Source of the DNA: Hemerocallis citrina
Lineage: Eukaryota > Streptophyta > Magnoliopsida > Asparagales > Asphodelaceae
Reading direction: 5' to 3'
NCBI GenBank assembly: GCA_017893485.1
Contig: CM030359.1
Location: 35,509,994-35,573,993, forward strand
DNA: 64,000 nucleotides
A program made the position numbers and the translations under genes. Positions 58,095 to 64,000 of the stretch are shown in pieces (within the stretch, counting starts at the first letter, position 1; the number at the start of each line of letters is the position of its first letter). The notes below the pieces were generated by a model that was given only the letters and a program-made list of their open reading frames with translations, did not search any database and was not told where the DNA came from.

Positions 58095-60299
58095 CTAATG
58101 AAGCAGCTGTCCTAGACGATGCCTGCACTGATAGAAATGCCTGAATCGTCTTGAACCGATGTCCTCATCATTCTCCCCGGGTGGGAGAGAGCTCGACCCA
58201 GTCGAGTCAAAACCAGTGCTCCTGTCATAGTGCTCCAAAAGGTCTGGATCCAAGCGCTGGAGCTCTTCACGATCTATCCAAGTATTCTCCGACTCCGGCT
58301 TGTTTTTCCATCTTACCAAATACCTATGAATACCACCATCTCTAGTAGAAATTATCTGATCATCTAAAATATTATCCAATTCTTCTGTCGATGGGTTAGT
58401 ATTAGATAGTGGGGGCAATGTGGGAATCTCACCATTAGGCTGCATGGTAGGCTCATCTATCAGAGAATTTATAGGGTTAAATTCTGGGCCTTCATAGGGT
58501 ACTATATCCTCAATATTGAAGGTCTTACTTATGCCAAAACCTTCAGGAAGGTCAACGAGATAGGCATTATCATTGATTTTATGAAGAATTTTAAATGGAC
58601 CTGCAGCACGGGCATTCAACTTCTTAACGGATCCAGCTAGAAACCGTTCCGGACGTATCTGAACCATCACTTCGTCACCCACATTAAAAGTTTTAAATTT
58701 CCTTCTAATATCTGCTCTTAGCTTGTAGTTAAAATTATTCTCATTAATTTTCTTGGAAATTTCTCTATGCAAGTCATTAATGCGGGATGCAAATGCAGAT
58801 GTACTCTGAGACTCGGTGATGTTCTAACATGGGGCAATATCTATGGGCTGTCTAGGACGATAACCATGTACAACTTCGTGTGGGCTCATACCAGTGGTTC
58901 TATTCCTAGATGTGTTATAAGCAAATTCAGCAACCGTTAATTTTAATTCCCATGTTCCTAAGTTCTCTCCCACAAGAGTACGCAAGAGATTGCCAAGACT
59001 CCGATTCACAACCTCAGTCTGTCCATCAGTCTGTGGGTTGAATGCTGAAGAGAACTTTAATTTCGTACCCATTTTGTGCCATAGGGTCTTCCAAAAAATA
59101 ACTCGTGAATATCACATCCCTATCAGACACAAAGGTTTATGGCAACCCATGTAGCTTCACAATATTATCAAAGAAGATCTGAGCTACACGAGATGCATCG
59201 AAAGTTTTCGAGCACGGGAGGAAGTTGACCATTTTAGAAAAACGGTCCACGACGGCAAGAATGGAGTCGTATTTCTTTTGTGTTTTCGGTAAGCCTAACA
59301 TGAAATCCATACTCACATCTTCCCAAGGGCAACTGGGAACAGGTAATGGAGTATACAGGCCTGTGTTCTATTTTTGTCGCTTGGCAAGTTGACAAGTATG
59401 ATATCTGTTAACAAGTCTCGCAACGTCTCTCTTTAGTTTCGGCCAGTAAAACCTATGTTCCACATCATCAATGATCTTGTTATGTCCAAAGTGTCCAGCA
59501 AGGCCAAACAAGATACTCTCAGAAAGATAGTCTGATCAGAAAGGAAGCATTTGGTAGGATTAGCGTAAAGTTGTTCCTTCCTCAAAACACCGCAGACCTG
59601 TCTCAAATGGTCAAGATGTTGCCCAACTGATTGGCAGTAAATGAGAATATCATCAAAGTACACCACAAGGAACTTGCCTATAAAGGGACGGAGTACTTGC
59701 ATCATGATTCTCATAAACGTGCTCGGGGCATTCGTCATTCCAAATGGCATACCATCCATTCGTATAAGCCATCCTTCGTCTTGAAGGTGGTCTTCCATTC
59801 ATCACCAGGAAGAACACGTATTTGGTGGTACCCATACATCATGTCCAACATGTCATCCAAACGAGGAATGGGAAAACGGTATTTCACCGTGATCTTGTTT
59901 ATGGCACGACTATCTACACATGTCAGGTTCCATCTTTTTTTGGCGTCAATAGGGCAGGAAAAGTGCAAGGACTTAAGCTTTCTCTGATAAAGCCCTTTGC
60001 CAATAACTCATCAACTTGCCTTTCCAACTCAGCATGCTCTGTCGGATTCATTCAATAATGTGGCAAGTTAGGAAGAGTCGCTCCCGGAACCAGATCAATA
60101 GCGTGTTGGATGTCACACAGTGGGGGGAACTGGTTGGGGAGGTCAGCAGGAAACACATCTGCAAATTCCTGTAGGACAAGAGTAACTTGAGGTGGGATGA
60201 GTGATTTAGGATCTTTAAGGATTTCTCTCGATGTGAGTAGAAGAATGGTAGCCCCTTTGTCAATTTCTTTCGTGAGTTCATTTTCACCCATATACATTA
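58095..60299 (-). pseudogene. gypsy-3 RT-integrase-chromodomain, RNase H deleted
   Basis: [68 protein letters not shown], catalytic LVVYFDDILIY (near 59640), KCFLSDQ. At about 59535 the RT breaks off and integrase follows at once in another frame: [63 protein letters not shown]. The RT connection and RNase H are missing. Chromodomain: IISTRDGGIHRYLVRWKNKP, NTWIDREELQRLDPDLLEHY. Stops at 60054, 59735, 58826 and others. Confidence 0.88.
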
Positions 60300-61971
60300 C
60301 TTCCTTACCCTTTCTCGAGGGAGCCGATGTTTTTCAGCCGGACCAGTTCGTGGTCTCATGGGTATGAACTTTATTTTTAGTCCATCGTGCTAGAACACAC
60401 ATTGGCTGGATCGACCATATATGGTCACATCGTGATCGTATAACCAAGGTCTCCCTAAAATGACTTGACCCACATCCATTTTGAGCACATCACACCAAAT
60501 TTCTTCTTTCTAAGCTTTGAAGTCCACAAGGACCAAACATCGATGTATTACTTGGAGGGTTGTCGCATCAATCCAAAATACTTTGTATGGGCGTGGATGG
60601 GGTTCAGCCTTAAGTCCGGTCTTAGCTAAGACCGCAGAAGAGACAACATTGACGCAGCTTCCACTGTCAACAATCACCTTGCAGTTTTTGCCACCTATAG
60701 TCGTAAAGGTGTGGAATTTAGCAGTGCGCTTCCAATCATCTTCTTCTTTTGGCTGGGACAAAGCACATCTGACTACATTCAAGTGAGGTGATTGGATAGA
60801 CCGAATACAGTGAAGATACTGGTCATCCTCTTCTTCCCCGTAGCCATCGCCTTCAATAGGCTCATAGGAAAACTCATTGTCAGAATCATCAGCGATGACA
60901 GCGGTACCCTCTACTTTATTGATCCTACTGGGGCTAGGACAGTTGCAAGCAACATGACCGTATCCCTTACATTTATAGCACTCAGTGAAAGGGTCAATCT
61001 TAGAGTAGTCTCTTTCGGTGTTCTTAACCTTATGTTCATCTCTATGTGAATTGAAATTTGAATTAGGTTTGCTAGGGTAAGATTTGCTAGGATGCTGAGA
61101 GGGAGGCTTAGGCCTAGACGGATCAGTAGAGGTCATTCTAGAGGAATGATCTCTCGAATCGGTGAACTTAGAATGAGAACTAGCTTTAAGGGAATCCATA
61201 TCGAAGACAAGGACATAGGTTGTCGCTAGTGAGTCCACATTTCTATGAATTAGCTCGTTCCTAAGGTTGGCTCGTAGTCCAGTTCTGAACCTAGAGAGAG
61301 TTTGTTCTTCACTCTCTTTACCTAAGGCATTGCACTGAATAAGAAAGTCATCAAACTTGTCAACATATTCTTGCGTGGATTTGCTTCCTTGATAAAGTTG
61401 GTTCCACAAATTTAGCAATCAGGTGTGGAACGATAACGGTACATATCTCTCCGTGAGCTTCTCTTTCATGGCTTCCCAAGTGGCTATGGGTGCCAGGCCT
61501 CGGCATCTGCGGGCATGTTCAAGATTGGTCCAGTTGTTGAGCTTTTCCAGTCAATTTTATCGTGGCAAATATAACTTTCAGGACTTCGCTCATGTCAAAC
61601 CACACAAAGTAGTGGTCCATCGCACGGATCCAATCAAGATAAGCTTGGGGTTCCATGTGGCTTTCAAAATGAGGAACGATAGCCTTAACGTTCTTTTTGT
61701 ATTGTTCGTCGGGGTCACGATCTTGACGTCGGCTGTCACGATCATTTCCTTGAGGGATCTGACGATTAACATGAAGCTCAGGGACAACAGTTTGATTTAG
61801 TTCCACTTTCTCAAGTCTCTGATTGATACTGACAAGAGTTGCTTGAATGGCAGCTAGGGTAGCGAAAATATCAGAGTTGTCCATCAGTTGGAGAGGTCTA
61901 GGGTTCCTAACTGAGTGGTCAGGGAGGGAGAAGAAAGGCTCTTCGGGGTTTGTGGTGCTGTGAAGACGCAT
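60300..61971 (-). pseudogene. gypsy-3 gag and protease, broken
   Basis: Start at 61971 (MRLHSTTNPEEPFF). Gag: IFATLAAIQATLVSINQRLE, MEPQAYLDWIRAMDHYFVWF. A frameshift at about 61520 and a TGA near 61422 lead to LLNLWNQLYQGSKSTQEYVD, LSRFRTGLRANLRNELIHR. Zinc knuckle CYKCKGYGHVACNC near 60950. Protease KVIVDSGSCVNVVSSAVL near 60650 keeps the DSG. ILGRPWLYDHDVTIYG follows near 60440. Confidence 0.88.
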
Positions 61972-62187
61972 TCACCAAAAGTGGGAAACTAGGGGTCGTG
62001 TGTATGCAGAAATTTGAAAGAAAAACGTGTCCAAAATGCAATTAAGTTTTTTTTTGCTAAAGAATCTTAAGTGATCTAAAAGAACGAAAGAAAATAAAAT
62101 AAAGACTTTAGACAATCCTAAATGAATGCAAAAATTTAAGACTAAATGATGCAAGAACTAGGGCTTTAAGAACATTCGCTCTAATAC

Positions 62188-62773
62188 TGTTGCTGCTAAT
62201 TTTGGTGTGGGAGCAAACAGATGAATTTATGGATTCTTGAGAAAATGAATAAGGCAAACCTGTTGACCTGTTGACCTTCACCAACGTGTTAAAATGTTTC
62301 TTGCTGCTGCCGCGAACCTGCAAAAAGTGCGATACACCGGGATGGATCCCTCCGACACACCCTCCAACGCTCTTGTAGTAATCAGGAAGATTATGAAAGA
62401 GCTTTATGTAGAAAGATATTGATTACCTTCTTATGGTGGGGGGAGAGGGATTTTTATAGTCGCCTTAGGAATCTGTTTCGAGATAAGAACAAATCTCTAC
62501 TTCCCGATGTGGATGGATAGAAGTGGTTAAAACCACCTCTTAGGGATAATTATGAATCTGAATTCTTCTTTATCCTTCTGAACTGGTTTGTAACGGGTTG
62601 GGACTCGTACCCAATAGGCCAGATCTGTTTATGGATTATTGGGCTTTGAATAAGAAGACCCAGTTCCCATTTCAAACCCGTTTGTAGGTGAAATTACCGT
62701 TTTACCCCTGAGAGCTTTAAGATTCGTGCCCGATTTGAACGGTCTCGATTTAATCCTATTTTTAGCCATATCA
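62188..62773 (-). repeat. second LARD copy (LARD-2): inverted LTR
   Basis: Reverse complement starts TGATATGGCTAAAAATAGG and ends CCAAAATTAGCAGCAACA, as LARD-1 LTRs do, with moderate divergence and length 586 against 621 bp. On its 62774 side lies the LARD purine tract (minus-strand ccaggagtggggggctt), so it is the 3' LTR of an inverted LARD. Confidence 0.85.
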
Positions 62774-63386
62774 CAAGCCCCCCACTCCTGGAGACTGAGT
62801 TCCACAGTCTTTGAGTAGTTTGCCAGTATTTAATGGCTTATAGAATTTTATAGGAGTTCTCGAGGGAGTTTGGATCTTGCTCGAGGAGTAACGTTGTTTT
62901 TCTGAGCTTGTAAAATGCCCAAAATTATTCTCAAACTTTTCTGGATTTTTTGTGATTTTTTCAGATTTTTTTGAATCTTTTTGAATTTTTTTTTCAATTT
63001 CCGAATTTAAATAATTAATTTTCGAAAATATTAAATAATTATTCTAATTTAATAATTATATTTTCAGAATTTTAAAATTATTTTCTGAATTAATAATTAT
63101 TTTTAGAATTTTTTAATTATTTTTTCTCTATTTTAAATATTTTTTCGGATTTTTTAAATAATTAATTTGATTAAATAAATAAATAAATAAATAAAATACA
63201 ACCTGATGATGTGGCGCGATCGTGTGCGTCGATCATGATCAAGCGAGCGCGCATCGGGAGGAGGCCATTTTTTCTCCAATGTGAGGGTCGGTGGCAAGAA
63301 TTGTCAGCAAGCATTGACTTGGTCAACGCCCGAACCCACCCCTTTTTTTTCTCCTGCCCTATTCCTCCTTCTTCCCTTTTTTTTTC
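62774..63386 (-). mobile_element. LARD-2 internal 3' end
   Basis: Minus strand: G-box-like and gatcatgatcgacgcacacg words (63190-63250), then an AT-rich block (62930-63200), linker and polypurine tract, in the same order as 24640-25404 of LARD-1. The rest of the element is cut off at about 63386 by pararetrovirus sequence. Confidence 0.75.
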
Positions 63387-63465
63387 GTTAACCAGTGAAG
63401 GGCATCGCCAATTTTTTGCAATATGCAGCCAGTTATTGGGAAGGCGATGTCCTTCACTGGTTAAC
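63387..63465. repeat. 23-bp inverted repeat at the LARD/pararetrovirus join
   Basis: 63387-63409 is the reverse complement of 63443-63465 with one mismatch; 33 bases lie between. The right arm is inside the coat-protein frame (EGDVLHWLT), so the left arm is the inverted copy. Confidence 0.9.
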
Positions 63466-64000
63466 TAGCTTAGAAAATACAAACCAAGTTTTATTAGATA
63501 GCATCATTGCATCAACTGATGCTAAGACGGCCCTAACAGATCTTATAGATATATTAGCCGCTGATCTTACCGGTGAAATATTACTCACAGAACATGAATC
63601 CGAGCAACAACTAATGAAAATGCAGTTATGTGATATCTGCATGTTAGAAGAATTTGTTGCTAAATATATTGGCTTAATATTTCATCTAAATAATACAGAA
63701 CAAAAAATGTTTTGGATGAACGGATTTTTTTCAAAAATTCCGCATCCATGGAGCAAACTCATAAAAGAAAATTATGATAAACTAGTTGCCACAGCACCTA
63801 GTGCAAGAAACGCTCAATCCATAGGAAACCTCAAAAAAGCCTGTATGGAAACCATGGAACAATTCTGTGAAAAAGCGAAAGCTCATAAACAGATTGAAAA
63901 TAAAATTAAACATTCTAAATTAGGCCAGGCCTGTTGCTCGAAATATAATGAAGATATAAATCTACAATTCGGATGTAGACCCGAGTATAAACAAAGGTCC
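63392..64000 (+). CDS. endogenous pararetrovirus (Caulimoviridae) coat-protein fragment
   Basis: Open for 203 codons from just after a TAA at 63389-63391 and running off the window. The frame has no ATG of its own at the left, so it is an inserted fragment joined to LARD-2. Signs of a caulimovirid coat protein: LCDICMLEEFVAKY, FFSKIPHPWSKLI, ETMEQFCEKAKAHKQ and CCSKYNEDINLQFGC, the sequence that normally precedes the CCHC zinc finger, which would lie beyond 64000. The coat protein packs viral DNA; here it is an old genomic copy without visible promoter. No stop or frameshift in 609 bases, so the copy is either young or one of the better preserved ones. A retrotransposon gag is the alternative, less likely. 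Confidence 0.75.

Larger units (their letters stand above)
58095..62187 (-). mobile_element. Ty3/gypsy chromovirus (gypsy-3), internally deleted
   Basis: gag, protease, RT, integrase and chromodomain in order on the minus strand. 62187-61972 is the leader and starts gtattagagcgaatgtt, which resembles the tRNA-iMet primer site tggtatcagagc with changes. The LTR that touches it (62188-62773) belongs to another family (LARD), so the element's own 5' LTR is not seen here. Confidence 0.8.

Noticed and set aside
62188..62773. LTR as the genuine 5' LTR of gypsy-3
   Set aside because: Not accepted as the default: its family matches LARD-1, the LARD polypurine tract adjoins it, and no such LTR lies at the 3' end of gypsy-3. 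Kept as an alternative in the findings.

Overview
The window is nuclear DNA of a seed plant, almost certainly a flowering plant. The evidence is an intron-bearing plant alpha-SNAP gene, plant-type Ty1/copia and Ty3/gypsy chromovirus polyproteins, a plant hAT transposon with a BED zinc finger, an L1-type LINE and a caulimovirid coat-protein sequence. I cannot name the species. Almost all 64 kb are transposable elements, many nested, and most are broken by stops and frameshifts.

Layout. 1-5548: 5'-truncated (by the window edge) L1-type LINE with ORF1 end, ORF2 and oligo-A tail. 5649-8087: minus-strand copia remnant, continuing at 15322-15499 beyond a 7.2-kb hAT element (8088-15313) that has near-perfect 8-bp target duplications. 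The hAT carries a transposase with a single internal stop, and also spliced-gene fragments of a SEC14-type phosphatidylinositol-transfer protein (SFH family) and of the clamp-loader protein CTF18. 15500-26025: a young non-autonomous LTR element (LARD) with 621-bp LTRs, TSD catat, a gag remnant and about 9 kb of GC-rich tandem arrays built from short complementary words. 26691-42363: a copia element whose integrase is split at 28789/39469 by a 10.7-kb gypsy element with 3.4-kb LTRs (28790-39468, TSD tatac).

42893-52970 (minus): the last five exons of an alpha-SNAP gene, the only host gene that looks functional here. Its exons join in frame with consensus splice sites. A 7.2-kb intron holds a small copia element whose two flanks are both duplicated together with an extra LTR. 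The first half of alpha-SNAP is not in the window: upstream lie a chromovirus lacking gag (about 53580-57021), an unassigned stretch, and a second chromovirus lacking RNase H (58095-62187). 62188-63386 is the 3' end of a second, inverted LARD copy. From 63392 to the window end runs an open frame for an endogenous pararetrovirus coat protein, joined to the LARD by a 23-bp inverted repeat.

The elements do not form a pathway; the history is layered insertion. The most unusual points are the gene-carrying hAT, the complementary-word arrays of the LARD, the symmetric LTR/flank duplications in the alpha-SNAP intron, and the pararetrovirus junction.
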